Below, in pieces: positions 31,554 through 44,219 of a stretch of 64,000 bases of DNA. Position 1 is the stretch's first letter, and every line of letters starts with the position of its first letter. The stretch is from NCBI GenBank assembly GCA_001695595.3, contig MBPM02000040.1, positions 310,001 through 374,000 on the forward strand, given 5' to 3'. The position numbers and the translations under genes are program-made. The notes beneath the pieces are model-generated. The model was given only the letters and a program-made list of their open reading frames with translations, ran no database searches and was not told the origin of the DNA. This DNA is from Plasmopara viticola. Taxonomy: Eukaryota > Oomycota > Peronosporomycetes > Peronosporales > Peronosporaceae.

Positions 31554-34500
31554 GCAGAATGTTTACCGAAAAATTTGGCTTCAAACTTATCTTGCCATCG
31601 GGTAAACCGGCATCTCTCTTTCAAACGTATATAGCGAAGTGCCATTATCATCAAACGACATGTCTGCCTCATGCTCTTCTCTTCTAAGACGAGGCACTCT
31701 TGATTTTCAATGAGCTATAGCTCCTTCTTGATGAGTTTTAGGATCTCGAAGAGAAGCTATATGTTGTTCACATATCGACACGATCGTGCATCGCCGCACC
31801 TATGTCTGCATTGACGTCGAACAAGAAATTCTGTGTTTTATTTCCCTTACGTACCAAAATAATTCTCCTCTTCGTGTGCTTTGAAAGGACGGCATCTCCG
31901 AACGTCTAGCCTCGATTGCATATTTCACTTTGGACATAACAGCGAGCTGTGTTTCTGACAAGAGTTGCTTGATGGGTAGTTGCCACTCCTCGTGCATCGT
32001 CAGGGTGCGCTCTTGATGCATTGGCTTACAGCCGGCCTCACCCTGTATGTTATACAACAAACGCTGATTGCGACTAAAATACCTTACCCTTCCACGCGCA
32101 TCGGTAGGACTTCTCTCGTGATGTCACGGGTTCAAGTCAAAGGCGTCGATCACGGCATACAGCACGCGCTGTGTCGTAGGATTATTGATCATACCGTTTC
32201 CCGTGTATCTTCTATCTTGCACTTGTTTGAGAGTTTTGTTGTTGTCCTTTAAAGTCACAAAAGTGCACGTGTTCATGCATGCCGATAGTGCAGCACAATT
32301 GAACACGAGCTTTACCCATCCAAATTGGCCGCATGCGCAAAGTGCAAGCAAAAAGTTACCAAATCATTTTCTCAACAGAAGGAGGCTATGAGGGTAGCCA
32401 CACTGTAGAACCAGTGATGCCCAAACCCGTGTGTGCAACCGTACCCGAGCAACACGCCCTCACACGACAAAAACTACTTCTAGACCAACAACATAAATTT
32501 TGTCAATTGCGTAGCAGAGATGTGGCAGCCGCCAGGTGCCAAAAAATGCAAGACTTTCTTATTTATTGGAGCGCTAGGCAACTAGGTGTCGCGTTGTAGC
32601 TTGATTAAGGCGCCGGCATGTCCAACCAAACGGATAGCAAGCAGTTAAGTAAGCAGCTTGTGAGAGGTCAAGTCTGCGATTTGAGCAAGCGTAAAGCAAG
32701 TAATCGAGCAATTTTGTATCCAGCGATCTAACAAAGAAGTAAGCAAGAAGCTAGCTACTGACCAAGCGAGGACTTAACGCGTAGCTTCGCGGTGATGCTA
32801 ATAGCACAAAAGAATTGCTTGTAGAATTAGGCAGGATACTGGACGGTAGAATGCTGAGCTGCATATTGTATCGGACCATAAAGACATGATACGGCTCAAA
32901 TTGTGTACAATGTTGCGGGAGATACAAGTGTACATATTGTACATCGATGTCAGTGAAGTAAGCACTAAAGATGGGTTCAAGATCCCGCGTTTTTGCCCAA
33001 ACAAGTAATGTGTACCTTATCCAAGCAATTTTGTTTCTTCATCACATTTGCTTATTGCCACTTATTTAAATTACAAGTCTTTCTCTTTTCTTGCACATCC
33101 GCTGCGCAACAACACCATGAGCGCCCCAGCTTGGAATTTCGCCCCGCAAAACGACAAAAAAGTCTAAAAATGACATTGCCAATACATTAGCTCCGCCGGC
33201 CATAAGCATACTTTAAAAGTCCTTGACCTTACGGCAGACTTGCCGGCTACAAGTAAACACTAAACATTTTGCCGGTTGAAAGTATGAAAGTTAGATTTAA
33301 CTTACAGAAATATTCTTTTCTATTTAAAGATGCTGTATTACCGGCTAAGGCAATGAGGTTGGAGAAGTAATTTTTAAAACGTCCTATGTGACAGCATACT
33401 AAAGCTTTGTTGATGAGCTGTGCGACTCGACCCCATACACAATAGCTGCCTTGCGAGGAGTCAACACACCCGGGCCACGTAAGAATTTAGCTTGATTTGC
33501 ATTTTTGACTGGAGTAGCAATGCTGCAGACTGGACATCGAGCTTAGAAAAATAGCAAAAGTTCATTCACATGCCTTAGTATGTTCCACTTACTTATTCTG
33601 ACCCAATTCGCTTTCAAGATACAGGGCTCAGCATTAGCATCATGCGAGATGGTGATGCAATGGTCTATGTGTGTATGTCACTGTATCTTGCATCAATGAA
33701 AAATAGTGTTACAGCCATAGACAAAATTTGACTTTGTTTAGTTCCTCAATACTCTGTAGACCATTCTGACTACTAGCATTTAATAAGGCTACAGAGCGGT
33801 ATACTTAGCCAATCAATTTGTTCTCAAGTCAAGACAATACAATAAAGACATAGCATTGGACTTATTTCTGTACATGTAATGGACATGCCTGTCTTGAAGC
33901 CCCAAGACAATTGCCTCAGCCATTGAAAGCTGTGAAACCGTCATTATGTCAGGGAGTGACTTTCACTCTTGATCTTGCTGACGCATGACAACCGCAGAGC
34001 TCCCGACGGCGCGTGAGCTTGTGGAAAGGATGAGAATTTCAAGCAAACCGCCTTACGACATCAATGTCGGTGATGGCCGTCAATAAGCACCGCTTTGTGC
34101 TTCTTGTACAATGACAAAGTGACGTCTCGAAATGGACCATCGCACAATTCCCGACTACTGTCGATCACAAATTTAAATATCCAATCATATTGTTTCTAAT
34201 CTGCTGCAGTACGACAACTTATTGTTGCACAATTAAGTCGGATAGAAACTAATAACTATGGCTTGAAGAAAGCAAATCGCTTGATATTATGTTATGAAAG
34301 ACTTCCAGATATACAGTTGGAGAGGCAACAAAAAGTACAAACGCATACAATAATCTTTAAAGCAAGAGATAGCAAAATTCGTCTACAAATTATGTAAAAG
34401 TTGCTAATGCTAATCGACGACTGGATGCTAAATTTATATTATGGCTATCCAGATGATTGCATCTCCCTCTCCTTGAGCCAGAATAGCCAACAGTCGCTTT

Positions 34501-34697
34501 GTTTGCAACTCTTTAAGCACTGATCCCTTAAGGTGTATTTTTCGTACCATACAATATTTTTAACCGAAAATGATCGTCCGAAAGGATGTCTAATAAAGCG
34601 AAAAAGAAGCTAGAAAGAAGTTTGCCTTGTCTCGGTGTAATATGAAACAGCAAGCTAATAAAAAAATCTGACGACTTTTAAGACTGAGGCCCCAAAT
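31554..34697. other. Gene-poor sequence, nothing supported
   Basis: Chance open frames only (for example 31800-32060 and 32333-32599), with no motif or homologue elsewhere in the window. Some GCCGGC-centred short repeats occur at 33195-33275. Confidence 0.4.
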
Positions 34698-36452
34698 TTA
34701 CATAATTGTGCATCTGCCGCACGTGCACTTTGACATCGCCTTCGCCTCAAGCTCTTCATTTTCTGCTGCTCGTGGCTATACGTATTAGTCATCAAACGTA
34801 AGTCAGAATTGTTTTTGAAAAGATTTGCAGCTTAAACTCACCAAGTTTTCTTTGTGTTCTTCAATAATTTCAGCTAATGGCTGCGTACTCGCATCTTCTT
34901 CAGTAGGAGTCGACTCGACTGGGGCATCCATCGAGTTCCCGCCAAAATTTTCGGGTTGCACGGTCCCTCCGAGTTCGATATTGGCATCGTCAACAACTTC
35001 CTCCAAATCTTCTTTTTCCCCTTTCTCCTCCATGGCACTAGGATTGTTGTCGCTAAGCTCCTTTTGTGTATACCCTAAGGCCACTCGTGTTTGCGACTCG
35101 TTATTTACAACAGTTGTCACCAAATTTGACAGCACTTGCTGGATGATTGCTACCGTCTCGACGACTGCTATGGTATGAACGACTGCCAAAGTCTCTTCAT
35201 CAAGCACCGTTGTATAGTCGAAAGGAGGGGCTTCCACAATTTCTAAATCCTGCACAACTTGAGGGCTTCCCTCGGCCTGAATGTTAATCTCTTCGTCGCC
35301 AGCATCGCTTCCGGACTCCTGTGCGGGGTTCAAATCTTCTTCGTCAGCATGATTGTCGATACCCAGCTTGTCTTCAGATATCTGATTGCATACCTCAATC
35401 GGAATGTCGGCGCTGGACTTGACCGCACAGATCTCAGCGCTTTCTCTATACTCCTCTTCCTTAGTGCTTCCGAGCTTTTCTCCCTTAGGTGATAATACGA
35501 CCAGCTCAAAAGGTTTCGAAGAGACATCTATGTCTTTATCGGCAATACTTTCTGGAACGACGGGCGAGAGATTCGATGAGATTAGACCTTGGAAGGCCTT
35601 GACGTCAACCCCCGCCTGTTCGATCTTAGACATGGCCATTTCCAACTACAATTTAAAAGATAAAAAAGTAAGATTGTGAATCTAAGCAGATTGATGCGAA
35701 ACTCAATCGCACTTCTTGGTTTGAAAACATGACGGGTTCGCTTTTAACAACAGGCTTATACAGATGACCCACACGCTCTTCCGAAAACATCATGAAGTGC
35801 TGAACGCAAAATAGCACCTGCACCATGTTCGTGCCCTCATAGAGATCATCCGTGCAAAACAATGACAGGTCGTTCATTCCAATGCTAAAGTATTGCAGCA
35901 AAATCTCTTAGCATTAAATAATTAATAGCCATGACATCTTTACGTACGACTTGCACTGCCGAAGAAAAACAGAGATGTTTTCACGCTCTTTCCAAGGAGC
36001 CATTCGCGTTGAGTAACTCCGGCTAATGGGCGACATGCAGTTTGAAACATCGGGGAATAGCGTCTCCATCTTTTTCACAGACACGATCAAAGTGTAAGCA
36101 AGTACTATCGAATGCATCCTCGCCACCCTGTTCTACCATTTCTCGTAACACCACGCCAGACTTGAGCGCTTCAAACAAATCCGTTGTCGGTAACTCGCGC
36201 ATTACCACACTCTCAATCCAAGTCATCACCTCCTGAAACAGGCCAAAATATATTTCAGCTAGTACCCCGACAAAGCTATGGGTACGAATTTCTTACGCGC
36301 TGCCGACGAAGGTACTCAAAAGCCATTGCCTTGTCGCTAGCCCATTTTGCCGAAAGCGATAGACTGCGCTGATGCTTGCCACCCATAGTAGGTGAATGCA
36401 CGTCAGTCAATTCATCACGGTGCGGCACCATCACATTCTCATTCTTATCCAT
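34698..36452 (-). CDS. Calponin-homology (CH) domain protein with acidic region and CaaX end
   Basis: Six exons were deduced: 36452-36297, 36232-36137, 36069-35948, 35884-35713, 35645-34842 and 34775-34698. Introns of 64, 67, 63, 67 and 66 nt are all GT-AG and in phase, giving 475 residues. A single CH domain spans about residues 40-165 (WASDKAMAFEYLRRQ, VMTWIESV, LKSGVVLREM, WKERENISVFLRQC, SLFCTDDLYEGTNM), of the transgelin/IQGAP-like type that binds actin or signalling partners. The rest is a long acidic low-complexity region with one hydrophobic helical stretch (TVAIIQQVLSNLVTTVV type). The last exon adds a Cys-containing tail ending CTIM, a CaaX-like prenylation signal. The function is inferred to be cytoskeletal or membrane-linked. 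Confidence 0.82.
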
Positions 36453-36807
36453 CGCAAGCAAATGGACTATATCTGTTTATCAACTCTGCAACTCTACAAC
36501 TCTAGCTCAAGCGTCAACACTTTCGCATTGTGACTTCAAAAAGAGTACCAGAGCTATCGCGTTGTTGCTGATCACATTCGTGAAACCAACGCCGTGCGCT
36601 TATAGTAAATACTAAAACTATTGACGTCGTTGTTCAATCCCATTGTTCGCCTCAGTCCCAGTCTGGAATAAAAATATACCTTCTCACACGTCACATGCTA
36701 CCGCCACCAACCCTTGTTGTCACCAGTAGCTTATCTCGGATCATGTTCTAATCCCGAATCGTACTTAATTGACTTGTTTATTGACTACCAATCGTAGGAA
36801 TAGTGCC

Positions 36808-38309
36808 ATGATTCGCGTGGTGGCAGGGACGTATGAAGGCTTGTTGTACGGGTGGGAATGCTCCACGGAAGCTGCAAAGGAGCACACCAAAATGAAGCTT
36901 ACTTTCGGCTTTGCAGCTCATTCAGAATGCATTAAAAGTGTGGCTCTCTTGGCTGCCAAGCAGGGAAAGACGCTACTCTCTGGTGCCAGTGACGAAATGA
37001 TCAAGTGCGTTGCTTATTTCTTGACAAAAACGTGGAATAAATCTACAATCAATGTGCTTATACGACTGTATAATTTTCATGCAGGATTTACAATGTTGAT
37101 AAGCGCGTGGAAGTCGGTAGCTTAATGGAGCAGCACGGAGCCATCACGAGCCTTGAATTCTATGGTCAGAGTCACGTTCTTAGTGGCAGTGCCGACAACT
37201 CTATCTGCATTTGGCGCACATCGGATTGGAATTGCTTGCACATTCTCGGAGGTCACAAGTAAGCGATGAGTTTCTGCGATTTTTTGGGATCGATTGCTTA
37301 TTGCTGAAGTTTTTCCCGACCACAGGGGGGAAATTAACTCAATTGCGGTGCATCCCACTGGAAAAATGTGCTTCTCAGTGGCACGTGACTGCACACTGCG
37401 CATGTGGAATCTCGTGAAGGGTCGAATTGCTTTTATTCGTCGGCTAGAAAAGGAAGCAGAGCTCGTCATGTTCTCGCAGAAGGGAACGCATTACGCCCTC
37501 AGCTTCGGCAAGAATATATCAGTTTTTAATATAAATGCAGAGGTGAGTGAACATTAATTCTGAAAGTGAGCTAGTCTGCTTTGTAAAATGGTGACAAATG
37601 TATGCTGATTAGTTGGTGGGCACGCTTGAGCACACGAAGAAGATTTATGGCGCTGTTTTCGCTAAGGATGATTATGTGGTGTGTGGTGGAGATGACGCGC
37701 ATATTTACATTTGGAAGACCAATGGAACGTGAGTGTTGCGTCTGCTGAAGACTCCTGAATTACAATTAGTACGATTGTTCTGATAATTTATATTACAGTC
37801 TTGTTGGGAAGGTGAGCCATAAGGACATTAATGCCCGGATACGATGCTTGCAAGTCGTGTACCCGCATGGCGAGATGGAACAGCCTTGGATTGTTTTAGC
37901 TACCTCCGATGGCACGATCCAGATTTGGGATTATGCTTCATTCACATTGGATGAGTCGTCACCGGAGGATTCGAACAAATCAGTACAACCTTTAGCTTCG
38001 ACGGTGCTTCTCACCAAACCACGTGTAACTTGTCTTTCCGTGTGTGTTGCAAGTAACATTCCTGCCGTGGAATCTACAGAGAGCAATGCTGCTGCTCAGA
38101 AGACAAAAAAGGCAAAGAAAGACACGAACAAGAAATCCATTGTCGCTGCTGGTATCCCGCACGTGGTTGTTGAGATGGATGATACAGAAAGTCAGGCTAC
38201 AGATGAAAACAAGCAGAGTAAGAAACGCAAATCGAATGTGAAGGCTCATAACAAGAAGAACAAAAAGAGGAAGCCGAAAAAAGGAGCGAAAGTAGAAAAA
38301 GTCACTTGA
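36808..38309 (+). CDS. MAK11: MAK11/PAK1IP1-like WD40 ribosome-biogenesis protein
   Basis: Five exons: 36808-37004, 37085-37258, 37326-37542, 37613-37728 and 37799-38309. Introns of 80, 67, 70 and 70 nt, all in phase, give 404 residues. WD repeats are visible: VVAGTYEGLLYGWE, HSECIKSVALL...LLSGASDEMIKIYN, GAITSLEF...VLSGSADNSICIW, INSIAVHP...SVARDCTLRMWN and YVVCGGDDAHIYIW. The Lys-rich C-terminus (KKNKKRKPKK) fits a nucleolar protein. Yeast Mak11 and human PAK1IP1 act in 60S subunit assembly. The family assignment rests on the overall pattern and the short, lysine-rich tail. Confidence 0.82.
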
Positions 38310-38519
38310 GTGATAACCGTTATTGTCATACGAGTTCATTACATTATCGAACTTATACAAATGCTGAGACCTTGTGATCATATTAATCTTCAAGTCTTTT
38401 GGACAATGTTAATGCATGAATGGCCTTTGTTATTTCAGCTGGCATGTTACCTTCACCCAATCAAGTTTTGGTCATTTGAAGCGTCCAGTAGATCGTTGCC
38501 GCACCTTTCTTGTGCAATA

Positions 38520-39180
38520 GGAATCAATAAGAAACATCAAGCAAATGCCGCGATGTTGCTATAATAGTTTTGATACCAACATCATTGATGGATTTGAGTT
38601 TTTCATGGCACTGGTAAATTTCATTGTCCCTGCCTGTCCCTAGATGTTGCTGGGACAAAATGTTTATCTATAATGCAGATTAGAGATCATCTCGTTAGTC
38701 GTATAATAACTTTATAATCTGTGTCCCTGTCCTTACAAAACTGTAGCTGTCTATAGAAATACCTCAGTCAATCGTCCATCATCATCTATCATCATTTTCT
38801 CATAGTGAAGCTACAACTTCACTTTTTCCTAGGACAGACTGAAGCACGCGGAAGTGCTGTGAATTTGCGTTATGATTGCTTCTCGTGATATGAATCGATA
38901 TAATTTTGCCAGGGACGACAGTCTTTTTCGCTGGGGACGAGGATATTATACGCTCTTCCAACGAGTCATATGTTTCTAATTAAATTGCTATCGGGCATTC
39001 ATCACACAAACAAGCCGTCAGAAGTGAGGTACGAGACTTTAGTTCTGAAACTGCGAGGGTCTCGTGATGCCAACACATATTGGCACAGAAAACATAGCTA
39101 CACCGTAAGGAAAACGCAATGACAACATGACGAGAACATGACAAGAACAAGATAACAATTGCAAATACACATCTGTCCAA
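38520..39180. repeat. Block R2 plus one iteron unit, copy B
   Basis: 38525-38600 is an iteron-like unit (ATCAAGCAAATGCCGCGATG...GATACCAACA). It is followed by R2 with TCCCTGCCTGTCCCTAGATG, CTGAAGCACGCGG, CTCGTGATATGAATCGATAT and CATAGCTACACCGTAAGG, matching copy C 62030-62690 in reverse complement. Confidence 0.6.
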
Positions 39181-39201
39181 TGTTTCGTTTGCAATTTGGA
39201 T

Positions 39202-39525
39202 TCACTCGTCCTGAGTCAATTGGTCTTTCTTCAACCTCAGGCAGTTCGAATTGACAAAGTCATTCTTGATTAGCTAGGCAATGTAACCTTTATTCTTATC
39301 GTAAATCGACTTTATCGACTTCCCTTTGTGTTTTTTCCCACGTCATCACAAACGAAATGTCAGATCCACGAATCTGTTCACCGAGAACCTTCTTAGTTCC
39401 GGGGTACTCACCAATTAGAATTTTTTGCGGGCGCAGCCACTTGGCGTATCATGGATCAATCAACTTCCCCGAATTCAGCACTGTTTGCCTCGGTACTTTC
39501 CAAAGTTTACTGTGAGTGTATCCAT
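39202..39525 (-). pseudogene. GKYRGK-motif protein of the element, copy B
   Basis: Begins MDTLTVNFGKYRGKQ at 39525 and then breaks (TGA soon after GKQ). The remaining homologous sequence extends to the TGA at 39202. It is diverged from the copy C gene but collinear. Confidence 0.6.
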
Positions 39526-39570
39526 TTTTAGTCTATACCTCAGACCGATACTTTACGAAATAAATTAAAT

Positions 39571-39917
39571 AATAGAAGGGACTTCAGAAAAGGTGAGGGT
39601 GACGCTCTCTTTCCAAGCGCGGGGGCTAAATGCTCGCGCGCTTCGGGCAGGTGCTCTCGGGCATCTGCAGGTCTCTAACGAGTCTCACCCTCGACGCGAC
39701 GGACTCCAGCACCAGAGCGCCACCTGGGCTCTTACCAAGTCAGAGCTAAACAAAATAATGGAAGACCCTCACGACCTCGGTGCTGGCTGCACTGCCCGCC
39801 GAACGAGACCCGACGTATGCGGACATCACTCTATGCCGTGGACTAGCTAGACTGAGCCTAGCACGTGCATAACTTGGCAACGCGATAACGTAATACAATA
39901 CAATACAATACAATAGA
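39571..39917 (+). mobile_element. SINE-like/5'-truncated non-LTR retroposon with 11 bp target duplication
   Basis: Body 39582-39906 (325 bp) is much more GC-rich than its surroundings and ends in an ACGTAATACAATACAATACAATAC tail made of AATAC repeats. It is bounded by perfect copies of AATAGAAGGGA at 39571-39581 and 39907-39917. A 3' simple-repeat tail plus a long target duplication is the hallmark of LINE-mediated retroposition. No clear RNA polymerase III boxes were recognised, so a truncated LINE 3' end is equally possible. The open frame 39593-39850 inside it has no recognisable domain. Confidence 0.75.
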
Positions 39918-40240
39918 AGGGAGAATGAAAAGAAAAAATTTCAAATAATTTAAATGGAAAAAATCTACCTTGAATCACAACTTGTCCACTAAAATGAAAA
40001 AAGTCTACCTACGAAGTAAAAAAACTATTGAAAATAAAATAAAACAAAAAAATATACTTAACTCACTAAAGAAAATATACTTTTATGCTGCGCATTACTG
40101 GTGCATCGACGCTTGTTGTGTCCCATTTGACCACAGCTGTCGCATCGATAAACACTCTTTGGCGCGGCAACTTCTAATGCAGCATGCTGGGATTCGATTC
40201 GCTTCTTTTTGGGTCGATCTTCTCTATTGGACAGATTTGG

Positions 40241-40722
40241 TTAAGGATGCTCACTCTTCATCAGTTCACTTTTTGTCACAAATGGCTTCTCTTCGAGTAC
40301 TTTATCGTAGGCAAGTAGATACGTTTTGGTTGACCACATATCTCCGAATAACAATTTTGCACGTGCTGCTATGAGGTGTCGACATGAAGCATTCTCATCC
40401 TTCACATAACTGCATGTGCAGGTATCACTGGTACTGTTTACCTCAACAGCATACTCCATTGGCTTGTTTGTTCCGATTCAACTCGACACAACAAACGATG
40501 AAGTTGAACTAGGACATACTTGAATTGTTTCCACATTTTAAACATTGAAGTGATGCAACTGGTACCATAAGACGTAACCACACCCCATTGTTTGGTTTTC
40601 CCAGCAAATTTGAGCCACTTTGTAATAAATGGATTTGAACCCGCGCCAAGTCTTTGTTTGTGTTGCATCTTAACCACCTCTTCAAAGATTGTATGCGGTA
40701 AAATTACTATATGAAGGTTCAA
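40241..40722 (-). pseudogene. Transposase remnant with SWIM zinc finger (MULE-like)
   Basis: Two overlapping minus-strand frames (40722-40438 and 40459-40241) form one broken protein. The second contains CTCSYVKDENASCRH, a CxC-Xn-CxH SWIM zinc finger as found near the C-terminus of Mutator-like/FAR1-type transposases. The flanks (39918-40080 and 40730-40850) are very AT-rich. The insertion interrupts element copy B. Only the C-terminal part of a transposase is present. Confidence 0.55.
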
Positions 40723-40924
40723 ATTCTCTATTTATTATTCTTTACATGTATAATTTTGCCATTGTTGCAAAAATATTTATTGCTAGGTATATTTTTTCGA
40801 TCTGAAGAAAAATATATTTTTCCATTGTCCCATTGTACAAACTACTAGCACAAATCTCAAACTCTATCCTCTTACTCATAAGCGCAAAATGTTGACAGAT
40901 CAGTCGCTATGGATCTGGTAACCC

Positions 40925-41560
40925 ACAATTTAAAATAGACATCATCAAACAGTGGCATCCGCTAGATGTGACTTTTTTAATTTACATACCCACAGCATTA
41001 ATCAACATCGATGTTTCCCCCAATTATTCATAAGAAACATATACCAATTGACTATAAGAAACTTTAATCAATTAATTTATGAGGAACATCATCAAATAGT
41101 GACATTCGCCGAATGCTACCACGCTAATTTACATACTGGCAACATTAATGAACATCACTGGAAAAATTTGTTTGACCTGGATGATGTTGGGACTAAACAT
41201 TTATCAATAATGCAGGTTACAGAGCTTTTCGTTAGCCTCAAATTATCTCTATAATCTTTTACCCTACGAAATTTATACATGTCTATAGAACTATCTCAGT
41301 CAATGATCCATCAACATTTATCTTTTTACTACTAGTGGAGCTACAACTATGCGTTTTGCTGGGACAAACTGCCACTTCACAAAACGCGGGGAAACGGCGT
41401 TGCGGTTGCTTCTCGTATAGCGAAACGTAATGAATTTAACATGGGACGACAATCTTTTTACCTAAGCTCAACGATATTATACGATTTTATTAAAATGAAG
41501 TCATATGTTTCCAATCAAATGGTTATTAATCCAATCAAAGAGATGCAATTTGTCACGTTC
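40925..41560. repeat. Iteron units and block R1, copy B
   Basis: Reverse complement of copy C 60940-61540. Iteron-like units lie at about 40930-41010 and 41060-41150. R1 follows with GGATGATGTTGGGAC, TTTTGCTGGGACAAACTGCCAC and CGTTGCGGTTGCTTC. Confidence 0.6.
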
Positions 41561-41668
41561 AAATGACATTAGATTTTTCTTTTGCGATGTTTAATTATAG
41601 TAAGTATATAGCATTGTATGTAAGAAATGACTTCCTCGGGCGACCGTTATCAAATCCATACAGAGCCG

Positions 41669-41830
41669 ATGCTTGTAGCACATAAATGCTGCTATCGGAA
41701 GAGCCGAGAGGCTTAGTTGGCCAAGCAGAAAAATACAATAAAAAAACAAGGACATAACTTTCCAGTATCAAGAAGCGTATAGAGCGCGCAAGCGGGCCGA
41801 GAAAGCCCGAGCAAAGATAAGATCGTGAAA
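41669..41830 (+). pseudogene. Small basic protein remnant, copy B
   Basis: Homologous to the Lys/Arg-rich ORF at 8815-8985 (shared CCYRKSREA-like start, AKQK, RARKRAEKARAK-like basic run). It is broken by an in-frame TAG and a frameshift. Confidence 0.4.
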
Positions 41831-41992
41831 CTCGAATAGTTTATTTTCAAGATCAATCTTCGAATCTGAAAAAAATCTATCTGATGTTTGTTCATTATAC
41901 AGCGTATCGAACATTTGGAAATGTGATCTGTTGAAATCTGTACCCGTTGATGCTACGAGGCTACACCTTGCTGCTGAAATTATCGTGGTCAC

Positions 41993-43390
41993 GTGAGTAA
42001 ATCCATTGCGGTTGTTAAGCCAGTTGTCGAACCAGTTCCTGAAACAGTTGTCAAGCCGATCGTCGAACCAGTTGTAGAACCCACCGGCAAACTAGTTGTA
42101 GAACCAGTTGTAGAGTCAGCTGTTGAAGCCGTCGCCGAAATGTTTGTTTATATCATTGTCGAAGCAGTTGTCAAACCGTTTATAAATCTAGTTAGTGAAG
42201 CAATCTTCAAGCCAGTATCAAATGCATCGCGGGCGCCAAAAAAACATTGGATTAAGATGCACGCTAGTGGGATTGGTAATGTAAGCAAGTCACGGTATGG
42301 AGAAGATAAAGAAAATTTCTTCCATGTAAAGGAGGCGCATGTGTTGCAGGTCGTTAATGGCAAAGGAAAGAATTGTCGCTTCGTTTGGCTATACAGCCAT
42401 GTTAACAGGTCTACATTTGTTAAATTTGTTCATGAGTAGTTTAAGCTTGAAGGTCATAAAGTATTCATTGGCAATCGCAAAATTTAGTTCTTTATCGATT
42501 GCGATCACGCGAATTCCAATGCATATGAGATGACGACTGATGAATCGGCTCTTTGAATGGCTACTGACTATATGGCCGTGTTTAAGCACGCACTTGAATA
42601 TATCGATTGCAAGTTTGCTATTTACGAGTACGACCTTGACTTTATCGTGACAAACTGATCGCGTAGAATGGATGATGGCGTCAGATTATCCACGCATACT
42701 GTTACCAACATCGGATTTACTGTTGCAGAGCGTAAGGCCATTGTCAAATACATGCTAAGGGGATCTTTCACAAAAATCAGCAATGTTGGAGACACTTACA
42801 TCAAGTTCATAAAACTGCGCATTGATCTTAAACCATATTGCAGCAATGTATCGCTCTCACTTCCAGGAGAAAAATACGTGAAAATAAATATTAAGTAAAT
42901 TTATTCATTCAATTCTACCTTTAACACGCCATTCTTGTTAGATACTGTTGCTGTTATAGCATACCCTGATCACGATTTGACCAAAGGTTTGGAAAAGAAG
43001 TCAGTTGATAAGCCGCAAGAACTTTTCGCCGAGTCGAGTAATGAATTCATTGACAAAGCGATGGTTCTGAACATCTTTTCATTCGCTAATGCAAATCCCA
43101 TGTTAAGAAGATCAGCAAGATCCCAGCTTACGATCCACCAAGATATTATGTTTATGGACGGCCTCTCAAAGGTAACTTCGTTTGTGTCAAACGTATTGGC
43201 TCATCGCATTGCTCTGTTTGCGACAGGACTCACGGATCGGACGATACGATGCTTTTAATATCTAAGGAAGAAAAAAATGTGCCTGGTGGAAATGAGGTCA
43301 TGCTTTTAAAGAAACAAAGGCGATTCGCTGGTTTGGACGTGGGAAAACTGAGATGCATGAGAAGTTTTGTACGGTTACATGTGAATTTTA
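41993..43390 (+). pseudogene. AEP primase part of the element, copy B (helicase missing)
   Basis: The first 147 codons (41993-42439) are open. They contain a Val/Glu/Pro repeat with VVEPV units, then a folded-looking segment. After a few stops the primase core follows: FIDCDH at 42491-42508 (a DxD motif I), VRLSTHTV near 42690 (an sxH motif II) and a CSVCDR zinc module near 43220. These three elements together are typical of archaeo-eukaryotic primases of large DNA viruses, virophages and plasmids. The start codon here is GTG (ATG in copy A), in a context that also looks like a splice donor. The SF3 helicase half is deleted. Confidence 0.65.
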
Positions 43391-43709
43391 GCTTAGCCAA
43401 CTAAATCTTATCACTAAACATTTTTAGCAGATAGTCACCGCATGTCCATGCTGCTGAGGCATTAGAAAATTCCCGCTTAAGTTGTAGCACAACGCTTATA
43501 AGGACTGCGACGCTCTTGCCAACACACATCAACATTCGCCTGCTACAGTGTCGCATACGAGCATGAGATAGAAGGAGCCGACTGATGACAGAGTTGGGCT
43601 CAAAAATTGATTCAAAGTCGAGCGTCTGCACGGCACAAAATTTGAATCGCGGGCTATGTATGCAGTGGGCGGCGTGAACGAAGGTGCCGAGCAGATGTAA
43701 AAGGCCTTA
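43391..43709. other. Short unique segment ending in CRN-upstream sequence
   Basis: Unassigned sequence with one 76-codon minus-strand frame of no known type. Its last ~24 bp (CCGAGCAGATGTAAAAGGCC...) match 2714-2736 upstream of CRN A, marking the broken promoter of CRN B on the far side of gypsy 1. Confidence 0.5.
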
Positions 43710-44154
43710 TGTAACACTTTGCGGAGGAAGATTGGCGAAGTAGGTCGAGGCAGTGGAGTCGAGGCTGAAAGCTTGACTTGGTTAAGGCAAGTTGGGAAAT
43801 GATTGAGATTGATCTGAGCTTCACGGATCGGCCTACGGCAACGAGTGGCCAAGAGGCTCTTCTTGAACAAGCTACTGCCTATTCTAAACTCTATCCTTCT
43901 ATAATCCCAGCTGCTATCTGTTCTAATAATTGTTCTGTCTCAAAATCGTTTTTTTGGGTCATAATCTAGAGATTCAGCTGGTATACGGGATACTTGCCTA
44001 TCCTATATGATTTTGGCCAATGACTATTCTAGACTTCTATCACGAAATTTTGAGAACCACAAAAGTGTACGAACATCTGTAGCTGCGACTGCAGTATACG
44101 GCATGACGTGATTGCTGTTTGTGGCAAGGGCTATTACAGACGGCAACTACGTCA
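43710..44154 (-). repeat. 3' LTR of gypsy 1
   Basis: 445 bp, read on the plus strand from TGTAACACTTTGCGG to GGCAACTACGTCA. It pairs with 49491-49924. Confidence 0.88.
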
Positions 44155-44219
44155 TATGACCTCCTTTCAAGTAGACGCCTACTTCGAAAAGAGCTTCGGT
44201 CTCTTCTTTGATTTCTAAT

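Larger units (their letters stand above)
38520..43390. mobile_element. Primase-helicase element, copy B (truncated, inverted relative to A and C)
   Basis: Left to right it reads R2 block, GKYRGK pseudogene (-), an inserted SINE and MULE fragment, iteron units, R1 block, basic ORF remnant (+) and primase (+), i.e. the reverse complement of copies A/C. It lacks the outer right end of the A/C element (equivalent to 11300-11664) and the whole SF3 helicase part: the match stops near 43390, shortly after the zinc module. It begins about 210 bp after the MAK11 stop codon. Confidence 0.7.

Noticed and set aside
39593..39850. 85-codon open frame in the GC-rich insert
   Set aside because: It lies wholly within the SINE-like unit and has no domain; GC-rich repeats often stay open by chance.
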